Positions 10,296 through 22,291 of a stretch of 64,000 bases of DNA are shown here, piece by piece. The DNA is from Acanthamoeba castellanii str. Neff (taxonomy: Eukaryota > Discosea > Longamoebia > Acanthamoebidae). The stretch lies in NCBI RefSeq assembly GCF_000313135.1, contig NW_004457410.1:108258-172257 (forward strand), read 5' to 3'. The notes below the pieces were generated by a model. That model was given only the letters and a program-made list of their open reading frames with translations. It was not told where the DNA came from and did not search any database. The position numbers and the translations under genes are program-made. The first letter of the stretch is position 1, and every line of letters starts with the position of its first letter.

Positions 10296-12966
10296 ATGGA
10301 CGTGTCACCAGGGGGGCGGGATAGTCTCGCCTTCGCGTCGTTCCTTCAAAACGCTGACCCTGGCTCCACCAAGGTCTCCTCTTCCGGCCCATTAATCTCG
10401 TGGTTTCTGCTGCGCAATCATTGTATTTTTATTTTTATTTTTATTTATTTTTTATAAATAAAAAAATAGAAGAATACTAACACCCTATGGGAATGAACCA
10501 CACAGGCGGTGCGCACTGCGGCCCTGTTGGACTTCTCCCGCCTCACAGCGGAAGAAGCACGCACCGGCCAGCGCGAGATCACCGCCGACCCGAGCGGTCG
10601 CATCGTGGGCCTCCACACCGCCTTCGATCAGCGCACGTTGGCCCTCCCGCCCGTCGTTCCTCTCTTGCTCGCTCTCACTTCCGTGGCCCGCAACCTACAA
10701 CAACTACTCTAACAACAAATATTACATGATCTCGCTGCTGGCGCTACCCAGGTTCGAGTTTGACTTCGTCACATCCAAGCCGCACAGCGATGCCACGTAC
10801 GTCCACCTCCTTGGCGCCCGTGTACTGTGTGCGCGCGTGTGTGTGTGGTGCCCATAGGCTCATGATACATGGGCTGGTCAACAGGAAAAAGCGGATCCTG
10901 AGCGAGGGCCTGGCGGCGATGGGCCTGGCAACCGGCGGCGCTGGTCACGGGGACGATCACCACCACCGCCACCTTCACGCGGAACACAACGAAGAAGGGG
11001 AAGCGGACGACGGCACCGCGTACCTGCGCGATTGGACCATGGTGTGCCTGGGCAGCGCCTCTCAGCCGCTCCTCAACTGGGGCCTGGGACCCCTCTTCGC
11101 CGTACTGCCCCCCTTCCCTGCTGCTGCTGCTGCTGCCGCTGACTAAGCGTCAGCGACTTGCGGCATCTGGTAACGAACTAACATTACGCACGTGTGGTGT
11201 GCGCGTGTGTCGTGCTGTGCGCGTGTGCGCAGGAGGGGGCTTATCAGTCCGGAGAGGACGGGGAGCGAGAGGCGTGCTACCTCCCCGCTTTGTACGGCCC
11301 TGCTCGCCGCCCTCATTGCTCCTCCTCTTCGCTTGGACCTAACCGCCTCTCCACATCTTCCGGCCTTTTTATTTTATTATTTTTATTATTATTTTGTTCG
11401 TTCCACGGTGAGTCCAGTTCTGGGATCTTAAGCGATGTGTGCTCCGGTACACACACGACACACACACTACACACCGCACACGACACACACAACACACAAC
11501 CCACACTTTCTCTGACGTTCCATCGTCGCTCATTTCTTTTTCTGCTTCTCGCACGGGGTAGGACTGCTGAAGGTGGATTTTGCGGCCAGTGTGTACCTGG
11601 CGGCCTTCGAGATCGGTACACCAACCAATGCCCTCCTTGCCCGCGCGCCCCCTTTTTATTTTACGGCTGCGCTCCTCAGTTCGGTGCTCGCTCATCTCAG
11701 CCTTGCGCCCCCTCAATGCCTTTCCGCCCTCGTGTGCGTGTGTGCGTGTGTGCGTGTGGCGGTGCGTGGTGCGTGACACTCGTGATGCCATCAGTCAATG
11801 ACGCGGTGCGGGAGTTGTATTCGGGGCGGCAGCTCAACACGTTCGAAAAGAGCGATGGGGATGTCATCGTCGAGGTGCGCCCTCCCCATCCACTCCTTCC
11901 CCGTCTTTTTTCGCATCACGGGGGCTGCACTCTCACACAGCTGCGCGCATGGGGTGTGATTGGTCGTGTCCAGGGCCTGCCTACACACCGGGTAACGTCG
12001 CTCGAGGCCTTTTGGCGCCTCCTCACCCTGTGCCTCCAGAACTCCTCGGCAAAGTTATCCTCGCTCCCCTTCTTCGTTCTTTTTCGTTCTTCGTTCTTCT
12101 TCGCTTTCCTTTTTGTTTTCACAAAAGGCTCGCGCTGACGTTTCGTGCGTGGACGTGATTGGCGGGCAGGCGCGGGGGCAAGCTCAAGTCGCACCTGTTC
12201 TTCAGGCTGCTCCTGCGGCCCGAGGCCCCGGCGCCCCTTGCGGCTGCTGGTGGCGGCGGCGGCGGCGGCGGCGGAGCTATCATCGGGAGCGGGACGAGCG
12301 CGCCCTCTTCGCCCTCCTTCCTCCGCACGCCGCCGCGCAACCCCGCCGCCGGCTCCTCGTCGGCAGCCGCGGCCGCGACGCTCAATTCGTCGCCGCCGCG
12401 TCTCGTGTCGCCCACCCGCACCGCCGAACGAACGCCCAACCGGAGCCTCTTCGAGCGCTATCGCGAGTGCCTACTCCCTCTCTCTCACACCTCTGCTTGA
12501 CTCCGCGCCAGCCAACACGGGGGGGGGTTTTTGGGGGGGGTGCGTAGGATGGAGCCGTCGATGCTGCTGTCGCCCATTCACCCGCCCCAGGACACCGGAC
12601 TCTACACGCCCACCCTCAGCAGGTTACCCTCTTCTCTCCTCCCCCCCCGCCCCGTGCGTGTCGTGTGCGCCGTGTGTATGTGTCGTGTGTGTCGTGCGTG
12701 TCGTGTGCGCCGTGTGTATGTGTCGTGTGTGTCGTGTGTGTCGTGTGTGTGTGTGTGTGTGTGTGCGTGTATGTGTGCGCGCGCGCCACGTGAGCTGTGG
12801 TGTAAGCAACTGATTTGATTGGTTGGGGATGGGGGGGTTACAGTTTTCCGGGGTTCGGTGGGGAGCGGCCCAAGTCAACGCTGGCCTCCCCGATGTGGAC
12901 GCCGCGCGGCTACTCCCTCGCCAAGCAGAGGTACCGCTCTCTCTCTCTCTCTCTCGTGTGTTGTGT

Positions 12967-13009
<43 letters not shown>

Positions 13010-15249
13010 ATGCGTGCGTGCGTGTGTGCCTGCGCGCGTTTCGTGGTGCTAGGCGTGACCCGCGTGAGCCCGCAGGTCGGCGTCGGCGAGGGACGAGAAG
13101 GCGGGCGGCATGTTCGAGCTGGTCCTTCTGGCCCCCTTCGACGCCATGAAGCGCTCCGGTACACTCTCTTCCCACCCCATTCTTGTCTGTCCGCGCGGCA
13201 CGCAATTCACACTATCATCCGCTATGCGTGTGTACATATGTGCGTGTGCGATGACGCAGATCAACTAACCAAGGAGGAGAGCGCGGTTAAGCGAGCGCTC
13301 ATGAACCTCAGCCTCATGATAGGTGCGCAATAATAATAATAATCATCAACCACCGCACCAGGCGCTGCTGACGTCAGCGATTGGGGGGGGACTGCAGACA
13401 CGCTGAAGGGGCGCGGGGGTGCCGGCTCGGCGGCGGCGGCGGGTGCGCTCGGGTGGCGGTCGTCGACGCTCACGCACCTCCTGAAGCGCGCCCTCACGGC
13501 CACCCCGCAGCAGGGCGCCGGCCTCCTCCACATGGTCGCCCTCACCGAGCCCATCCCCTACTCCCTCCCCTTCAACGCCGTACGCTCCCCTCCCCCCTCT
13601 CTCCTCCCGTCACCACGCGCCACGTGGCCTGAATTCACACACGCTTTCTCTGTGCGTGTCGTGTCGTGTGCGCGTGTGTCGTGTGTCGTGTTGCGTGTCG
13701 TGCGGCAGTGGGCGTTCCAATTGGTGTCGTCGAGCGGCTCGAGGCGGGACGAAGCGGTGAGCCTGTCGTCGATCCAGGTGAGCCCCATCCGCATGTCGCC
13801 CGCCCGCAGCCCCGACGCGCCGCCGTCCACCAAGGCCGCCAATGGCGTCGCCAGTAAATCGCCGGCGAAGCCGGGCGACGTCGCCCTTGGCAACAGCCAC
13901 AACGCCGGCGGCAGCGACAAACAGGTTGGCGACAGGGAGGAGAGCCGCGAGAAGGAGCTGCGGCGGCTGCGGAAGCAGGTGGCCCTCCACAAGACGAGGG
14001 AGCAGCTGTGGGAGAGGGAGCGCGAGCGGCTAACGCGCGAGGCCGCGGCGGCCGAGGCATCGGGGCAGCGCATGCGGGAGCGGGAGGAGCAGCTGCGGCG
14101 GGCACTCGAGGCCGGCAACGCGACGTCGCGCGCCCTGCAGGACAAGCTGCGGGCGGTGAGCGCCCAGGCGCGCGAGCGGATCGACGGCCTTCAGCGCGTC
14201 GTCGAGGCCTACCACCAGCAGCACGCCCAGCAACAGCACACCGTCGCCTCCCTCCAGGCGCGTCTCCTCGGTAACCACCCGTTTTTCCCCTGCAACGTTG
14301 AGATGTAACTGTCGATACCAGGCAACTGCTGATATATCAGCCGTTCCGTTGTTACATGTGCGACGGGTCGTATGCCTATATATCAGATGCGGAGCGCGAG
14401 CTGGCTGCCCATCGTGCCAGGGAGGGCGTGTACGCCGATTTCCGGAGCCTGGTGGCCAAGCAGGCGGAGGACATGGCCGCGTTCAACCGCAACCTGGCCG
14501 CGCTCGACGGCGCGGTGGCCGAGGAACCGTCACATGGCCGCGACGACGCTGACAACAATGACGACGGCCACGGCCACGGCGACAGTGACGATGACGATGG
14601 CGATGAGGGCCAGCGGGGCGGCGACAACGCGGACCAAGGCGTGGAAGTGGACGTGACCACCGACGACGAAAGCGTGAGCGTGATGACGCGGATGCAGGAG
14701 CGCGCGAGGCGACGTCGGGGCCACGTCGATCATGACTACGACGACGACAACGACGACGAGGAAGCGGCGACGCCGCGACGTGTGGAGGAGATGATGGCCG
14801 GCCTGCACCTGCGAGCAGCGCGCGGCCTGGACCAAAGAGGCGGAGGCGGCGGCGGTGGTGTTGGGACGAAGCGGAAGGAGACGACGGGCGTCGTGGCTAC
14901 GCCCACCCATGTCGACAAGCGGACGCGACAGCGCTCGCCCTTCCCTCCGACGCCCGCGCAACCACTTCCCCGCGGCGGCGACACGAACAGCGCCGCGAGT
15001 GCGACAAGAGATGACGAAAACAGCGAAGGAGAAGAAGAAGAAGAAGATGGCGAAGAGGAAGAAGAAGCAGAGGTGGGAGACAAAGGCAGAAGGGAGCAAG
15101 GACTCTGGCACGGCACCGGCGGGGCGGAGGAGGTCAAGCTAGGAGAGCTGTACTCGACCATCGATGGCTACCTCCACACCCTGTCGTCCATCAGGGACAG
15201 CTTCACCTCTTCTTCGCCCACCAGTGGCAGTCGCAATGCGACGCCCTGA
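10296..15249 (+). CDS. Unidentified large protein with coiled coil and acidic C-terminal region
   Basis: A multi-exon gene not recognised as a known family. The proposed start is 10296 (MDVSPGGRDSL). Exons with plausible GT/AG borders then read AVRTAALLDFSRLTAEEA, FEFDFVTSKPHSDAT, a His-rich exon (10860-11100), GLLKVDFAASVYLAAFEI and AVRELYSGRQLNTFEK. A Gly/Ser/Pro-rich exon (about 12170-12465) has a poly-Gly run. Next come LLSPIHPPQDTGLYTPTLS, FELVLLAPFDAMKRSG and KRALMNLSLMIG. The exon at 13711-14270 forms a long Arg/Glu/Gln coiled coil (KELRRLRKQVALHKTREQLW). The last exon (14389-15249) starts with more coiled coil, then becomes strongly acidic with D/E runs, a KRK patch, and ends SGSRNATP. 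A scaffold or nuclear-periphery role is possible but unsupported. The first half of the exon chain is the least certain. Confidence 0.5.
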
Positions 15250-15545
15250 TCCAGGAGTGGCAGAAATACACGTTCTTGGCTGTGAAAGTTAACTTATCAT
15301 AGTTTTCTGATTGCTTGGATTCTACGTTGGGCAGATCAAGGTGTGCTGACACCGTCCAACTACAACTACTACAAGACACAAATGAAAACACGGCCAAGCA
15401 TGTGTGACACACATTGAGTGTGAAATTCCGAAGGATTCGCCATTTCCTTTATCTTTTCTCCTTCTTTTTTTTGTTTGTGCAACCAACACCCACCTGAAGA
15501 CAAGCGAAAGGAGGAAGTCGCCGCAACAAAACATAGGAGCAAAAA
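15250..15545. other. Intergenic spacer before DENN gene
   Basis: About 300 bp between two same-strand genes. It contains no recognisable gene. A T-rich stretch near 15450-15475 precedes the DENN gene start and may belong to its promoter. Confidence 0.45.
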
Positions 15546-18500
15546 ATGGCGACGCCGGCCACCCAACCCCGGGTGCTGCCTCAGGCGCCCCTCCCGCGCC
15601 TCCCCACCACCGCGGCGGCGGCGGGTGTTGATGCGAGGGGGTTCTCGGGCGTTTCTTCTTCGTCGCGTGGGGCGACCCAACCAGCACCGGCCCCCGCCGC
15701 CGCCTCGGCTCCCGCGAAGGGCGCGCGTCCCATGCTGGACCTGGCCATCCTCTGCGTGGCGCCATCTTCTTCGCCCGCGCCGTCTGGCCCCTCCTCATCA
15801 TCTGCGACGGCTCTGTCGTCGGTGCTGTGGCGCCTCCCGAGCGACGCCACGGTGCACCCGCACCTGCCTCAATTCTGCTTCCCTGAACTCTCCGCCTCTT
15901 CTTCCTCTTCTTCCGCCTCCTCCCTGGTCGCCTCCTCCCACCCTGATTGGTATCACCCCCCCCCCAAACAAATCCCTCTTTACTTATTTTTTACTTATTT
16001 AAAATATAATTTATATTCTATGCCGCGACAACGTGAGCCGCAGAGTACTGAAATTTTTTTTCTTATTCTATTGTAGCACGTATTTCTTATTATTCTTATT
16101 ATTTATTTATTTGTTTGTAAAAATATGTCCTAACTGGCGGTGAGTAGGGAGGACTTCACGTTTACGTTGACTGATGCCGAGGGCCAGCGCCAGTACGGGT
16201 TCTGCCGCCGCTTCACGCCGCCGCTCCTGCCCCGCTCCCCCGGCGTCGAGGAGGCCGCCAAGGCCGGCGCCCACACCGCCTGCCTCTGCCTCCTCTCCCA
16301 CCAGTACACCACCCACCACCCACCACCCACCACCCACCACCCACCACCCAAAAAAAAACCACCCCACCACCCCACCACCCCACCACCCCTACCACCCACC
16401 ACCCACCACCCACCACCCACCACCCACCACCCACCACCCACCACCCACCACCCACCGCTCGCGACTAAGCCCAACTCTCTTCTTTTTCTTTTTCTGTTTC
16501 TTTGCTTCTTTTACTTCATTGCAGCGGGTGGTTCGGGCCGATGGAGCAGGTGCTGGACGCCCTGTACCGCACCCTGGCGCTGGAGCGGCACCCGGCACTC
16601 CCGCAGGCGCCGACCATGGACGACCTCCTCTCGCACGCTGGCGCCTTCGTGTCCGCCCTCCTGGCCTCCCCTCTCCCCGCCCCCGGTACGCCACCGCCAG
16701 CCTGCCCCCAGTGCCAATGCGCATTGTTCTCATTCCAACATTCCGTGTCTGTGTGTCGTGTGCGTGTCGTGTGCGTGCCGTGTGTGCCGTGTGTCGTGTC
16801 GTGTTGTTGAGCTCAGGCGAACCGTTTGCCGACTACAAGGCCAGCTGCAGCGAGTTGCTGGTCCCGCCTCCATCGGAGCGGCTCGAACTGCTGCGACCGA
16901 TGGACAACGAGGGCACCCTGCCCATCACCCACGTACACACCTCTCTTTTTCACCACGCCGTGTGCGTGCGCCACACTGCCACTGCCACCCACATGTGGCC
17001 AACACTCGCGATCGCGTCGTATGTGCCGTGTGCGGTGGTGTGCGTGCGTGCGATGTGCCGTGTGCGATGTGACATGACACACAGGGGATGATGAAGAGCC
17101 TGTTCTCGTCGCTCCTGGTGCTGCGGGTGCTGCTGCTGTTCACGGCCCTCCTGTCGGAGCGTCGCATCATCTTCCACTCCCACTCCATCCAGAAGCTCTC
17201 CCACGCCACCCACGCCGCCTCGTCCCTCCTCTACCCCTTCTCCTGGCAGGTACTACTCCACTCCCTAACCCCCTCACCCCCCCTCCCCCTCACCCGCAGG
17301 AAATAACCTCGTGTCGTGCGCGTGTCGTGTCATGTGCGCAGCACATATTCGTGCCGGTGCTGCCGCGAGGGCTGATCAACTACTGCGAGGCGCCGATGCC
17401 GTTCATCGTGGGGCTGCTGTCGTCGCAGCTGCCGCTGGTCAAGAAGATGCACCTGGAGAGCGTGGTGTTCGTGGACCTCGATGGCAACTCGATCAACGCC
17501 AACATCGAGGACGCCGCCATCCTGCCCCGCGAGCACGTCACCCTCCTCAAGCAGACCATCGAAGACGCCCTCTACACCGACAACCGTACCACCCATCACC
17601 ACATCTTCGTTCTTTTTCTTCTTCTTCTTCGTTCTTTTTCTTCTTCGTTCTTGGTATTCACGGGAGCTTCTCGCACGCGCGCAGGTTCGGAGCAGGTCCG
17701 GTTCAAGGTGGTCCAGCATGCATTCCGCGAATTCTTCCTCTCCATGCTCGCCGGTTACCGCCGGTACACTGCGCCTCAGCCCACCACCAGCGCACCACCA
17801 CCAATTCACCAATTCACCAACTCACCACCAATCGCTCTTCGCCACGTGGGGTGCCCCACCAGGTACATGGTGCCGAGCATGGACCAGCCGCGCAGCGAGC
17901 CTGAGTTCCGGTTCGACCGAGGCGCCTTCATCCGCAACCACCCCAAGAAGTCGGTCCGCAAGGTACTTTACCCAGCTGTTGGCACACCTCCGCCAACAAA
18001 CATATAAAAACAATTTATAAAATAAAATATTATTTGGGACTCACCGGATCCGGTCGCTTTGCGTGTGTGTGCGGTCGTGCGTGTGCCTAGTTTCTGTCGG
18101 TGTTCTGCCACTCGCAGATGTTCACCCAGTTCATCTCGGAGCGCGAGGCCTGGGCCAGTCGCGTAAGCTTTCCTCCCCTTTCTCTCCCCTCTCAACCACA
18201 TCACATGCGTATCACTCACTCCGCGCAATTCTCCACACTCCGGTCGTGTGTGTCGTGTGTGTCGTGTGCGCACACATGCTACAGGGACAGCAGCCGCAGG
18301 GGCTGTTTGAGCGCGAGGTGCAGGCCTACCAGGACCTGGGCGCCCAGAGCGGCCTCGGCGGCGGCGTGTCGGGGGGCGCCGGTGGTGCCGGCGGCGGCGG
18401 CGGGAACAAGAAGGAGAAGCTGCGCACGTTCCTGAGCCAGAAGAGCGAGGAGGCCAAGGCCAAGCTCGCCGACCTCCGCGAGGAGGGCGAGAAGCGCCTC

Positions 18501-20463
18501 GAGAAGATGCGCGAGGAGAAGCGCGGCGGCGCCCGCTACGATCGCTACGACCACCACGACCAGGCGCCCAGTACGCAACCATCATCAGGCAACATTCCGT
18601 TCATTTTTTTGCGTCGTCAGCTTTGAATTCCTCTCACGGCCATGCGTTTTCTCGCACGTTCTCTCTCGTGTGTGTGTGTCGACACAGCCGTAGCGATCGG
18701 CGCGCCCTCGTTCGTCTCCCACACCAGCGGCCTGCCCCGGGGCACCACCGCCGCCACACGCGGCCCGGCCCCCGGCGCCGCGCTCACTTCCGGCGGAGGT
18801 GTGCCGGGCCGGCCCCACGGTGTCGGCCGAGCGCCGGCCGCGTTGCCCAACCCCACCGCCAAACCGCCCCCTCTACCGGCCCGCCCCGCCGGCGGCGTAC
18901 AAAGCGTACCCCTCAATCCCTTCCACCATTGGTTCTCTTTTAAATTTTTAAATTTTTAAATTTTTCCCGATAGGCGCGCGACTTTTGGGAGAATAAGGGC
19001 GGACCCGAGCAGCAGCAGGAGCCGATGACGGCCGCCGAACGGCGGAAGACCCTCCCGCCGCTGCCCAACCGGAACGCTCTCTCCAACTCCGGAGCGGCCT
19101 CTCGCACTCCCGCCGCCGGCGCCTCCGCTCCCGAACCGACACCGGCGCCGATGACGTCGACAGCACACGCGACACGTGGCACGCCGACGCCGACAACACA
19201 CGCGACACGTGGGGCACCGACGCCGACGTCGGTGCTGGCGCCCAGCCCGACGCCCGCGGCCCTGCCGCCGATTGCGCGGGCGCGGATCGTGCGGCACGAC
19301 CACCCGCCGTTCGAGCTGCGGGTGCCGTTCGACCTCGTCCACGCCTACTTTGGCCCCGACGCGCCCCGTGACGNNNNNNNNNNNNNNNNNNNNNNNNNNN
19401 NNNNNNNNNNNNNNNNNNNNNNNNNNNNNNNNNNNNNNNNNNNNNNNNNNNNNNNNNNNNNNNNNNNNNNNNNNNNNNCGTCGGCGTCGACGTCGCCGGC
19501 CGCGGTGGGGCGGGGCTGGGAGGCGTCGTTCCCCCCTCAACAGCCGCAGCAGCCGCCGGCGGCAATGGCGTGGGAGGCGAGATTCGAAGATAGTCGGCTG
19601 CAGGCCCCGTTGGGCGGCCCGCCCTATACCACGGGCGCCCTGCACCGTCCAGGCCACCAGCACCACCCGAACCAGCACCAGCCGCAGATGACGTCATCGT
19701 CGATGCCGACGGCGCCCGTGCCGGCCCGCCATCGCGCCGGGTCGGCGTCGACCACAACGGCGGACCTGCTGCTCTTCGACGGGCTGGTGCCCGGCCAGGA
19801 GCTGCACCCGGTCCTCGCCCCGTTCTCGGCGTCATCCTCCGCCCCCCTCGTCGCGCCCACCACGCAACAACCTTCGACGATGGCCGGCTTCCTGCCGCCT
19901 CTCCAGCCCACCTCCCCGTCGTCGCCCGCCGCGGTCGGCTCCCCCTCCTCGTCCTTCCATGCCGGCGGCGGCGGGGTGATGCCCCTCACCATGGCCGCCC
20001 CCGTGACATCATCGTCGTCGTCTCCGGTTTCTTCGTCGTCGTCGTCGTCGGGCGGCTACGTGTTCCCAGCGGCACCGCAGAACCTGCTCTACCACCACCA
20101 CCAGCAGCACCAGCAGCCATACGTGGGCCAGGCCGGGCCGCCCGCCTACTACCCGCCCTCGTCCTTCCCGTCGGTGCCGCCCTTCCACCAGCAGCAGCAG
20201 CAGCCCCTCTACCCGCAGCAGCCGCAGTACCACCACCAGCCGCAGCAGCAGCAACCGCAGCTGCAGGCGCCTCTGCAGCCGTTCAAGCCGCTTCAACCGA
20301 CGATGCAGGCCGGCGGCGGCCTCTACCATCCGCAGCAGCAGCAGCAGTTCGGGGGCCACGGGCAGCAGGGCTTCCAAGGCCCCTTGCAGCCGCAGCCGCA
20401 GTGGCACCACCCCCAGCAGCCGGCGCCGGGACCAGGCGGCGCTGGACCCCGCCAGTTCGCCTG
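15546..20463 (+). CDS. DENN-domain protein, probable Rab GEF (DENND1/connecdenn-like)
   Basis: DENN proteins activate Rab GTPases by GDP/GTP exchange on endosomal and vesicle membranes. The uDENN part reads PMLDLAILCVAP, VLWRLPSD, LPQFCFPE, then after an intron EDFTFTLTDAEGQRQYGFCRRF. The cDENN core reads KSLFSSLLVLRVLLLFTALLSERRI (17096-17160), then SLLYPFSWQ, HIFVPVLPRGLINYCEAPMPF and VVFVDLDGNSI. The dDENN part reads FKVVQHAFREFFLSMLAGYRRYM and FIRNHPKKSVRK. A Lys/Glu helical segment (18400-18540) and a long Pro/Gln/Ser-rich tail follow, ending GPRQFA at 20463. The tail holds LLLFD (about 19768), which fits the clathrin-box consensus and recalls connecdenn tails. A 105-bp N run (19374-19478) interrupts the tail, and the frame stays open across it. 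Introns include a long CACCCA repeat. Confidence 0.88.
16308..16455. repeat. (CCCACCA)n-type minisatellite in DENN intron
   Basis: About 150 bp of CACCCACCACC-type repeats, broken by one A8 run near 16350, fills most of an intron between the exons reading CLCLLSHQ and GWFGPMEQ. The minus strand is G-rich (TGGGTGG units), so it could fold into a G-quadruplex; the plus-strand intron RNA is C-rich. Confidence 0.9.
19374..19478. other. Assembly gap (105 N) in DENN tail exon
   Basis: A run of 105 N. Sequence on both sides is the same long open frame (Pro/Thr/Ala-rich before, Ser/Gln/Pro-rich after), so the gap is inside coding sequence or a small intron of the DENN gene. Confidence 0.98.
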
Positions 20464-20581
20464 AATTTTTGCGTGTAAAGCTGCAAAACAAATGAAACAC
20501 TCAACAACAGAAACGAAACTAAATGAAACGAAAGGAGCGTCCGGGGACACAGGGGGAAAGATGAGGGGGGAGGATCGGCGA

Positions 20582-22260
20582 TCAGGCGATGAGGAGGGAG
20601 GTGGTGGGTGCGCGGCGGCGCATGGACTTGACGACGGTGGACGCCGACAGTTGGCCGGCGGAGATCTTGTCCTTGAGTTCGGCCACCATGCCCGTGCGGC
20701 TGTCGTTGATCTGGGCCTGCTGCTGCCTCAGTCGCTTCGTAGCGATGTCCTCCTGACACTTCTGCTCTCCCGCCAACCAACCAACCGTAACAGAAAGAAG
20801 AGTTAAATTAAAGTAGGTGCGGTAAACACGCTGTTCGACCGAAAACTGTTCGACCAAAGGGGGGGGGAAGCGAGGGGGTAGTGAGTGAGTGTTTGAGCTG
20901 ACCTGGAAGGCGGAGATGAACTTGTGTAAGCCCCGGAAGAAGTCGTTGATGGGCGTCTTGGGGTCCTCGCCGAAGATGCGGAGGAGCGAGGCGTAGTTGG
21001 CCTGGTACTGGGCCACGGGCTCCTTGAGCGCGGCCAGCTCCTTCGTGGCCTCGGCTAGGAAGCCCGGGAACGCGCGCCGGAGCGGCTCCTGGTCCCAGGC
21101 CTGCTCGAGCTCCTCCTCGATCATGGCCAGGCCCTGGGCCAGGGTCTGCAGCGTAGTCGGGATGACCGCGACCCGCTCCTGCGCGGCGGCCTTGACGTGC
21201 CGGAGGTCGTGCGGGAAGGTGACTGCGCTGGGGTTGGTCTTGAGCAGCAGATTGGTGATGTAGTCCATCAGGCTGTGCTTGCTGCCCTTGGTCGACGTCA
21301 CGTCCACGATCTGCCGCGGTTGTGGTTTCGTCGCAATCCGCCAAATGAGCTCTCAGTTGTGCGTTGTGTCGGTGATGGCTCTCTGGGTGACGATGTACCT
21401 TGAGCAGAGAATCGGCGGTGAAGCCCTCGGCGTCGCCCACGAAGCTGCCGGCATTGAGGAAGTTGCCCACAGCCAGCACGCACTAGGGACCAATCATTCA
21501 TTGTGTATTGGCGGGGGGAAGGGGAAACACAGTTTTGGTTAGCCGCGGCGACCATTCACGTTGGTATTTCGGCCCAACCAACACAATACACGTGTACACG
21601 TATTGTACACGCGTACCCCCAGGACGGCCTTGAATTTCTTGTTGGTCAGCATTTGGTGGCACACCGTCCCCACGCTGTTGATGTCCTGCGGGTGGCGCGT
21701 TGATGGTGGTGGACCCGAACCAGGACAACGTCAACCATAGCGCATAGAGGTGGCACATGATGACAAAATGATGAATAGTAGGGGTACGTACCACCTGGAG
21801 TTCTCGCAGAGTCTCGGTGAACTCGAGCCGGACCAGTACGCACTGGAGCCGCTGTCGCAGCCTCGGCACACTCTGTGAACGTGTGTCACCGCGGCCGTAC
21901 CATCAAGTCATCACCCTCCTAACCGTGTCGTGCCCTAACGTTCGTGTGTGTGTGCGTGTGTGTGTGCGTGTGTGCGTGTGTGTGTGTACCATGAGCTCCA
22001 GGCAGAACTGTTCGGCTTGTCCGAGGCGAACGGGGTCGTGGGCGTGCTGGCTGATGAGCTCCATCTCGGCGTCGGTGGGGATGGTCTTGAGCAGGATGTT
22101 CACCCGGTCCATGGTCAGCAGACTCATGTCCAGGCTCCACACGGCCTGCTTCACCTGCGCTGGCGTCGCTTGCAGCCTGCTGGCCACGATGACTGCGCAA
22201 CGCACGTTTTCAACCATCATGTTTGTGCCGCGTGAGCACCATTGAGCGGTGTGTATTGTG

Positions 22261-22291
<31 letters not shown>

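Noticed and set aside
14530..15111. 193-codon minus-strand ORF rich in Val/Phe
   Set aside because: It is the complement of the acidic D/E-coding exon on the plus strand; GAC/GAA codons give Val/Phe runs in reverse.
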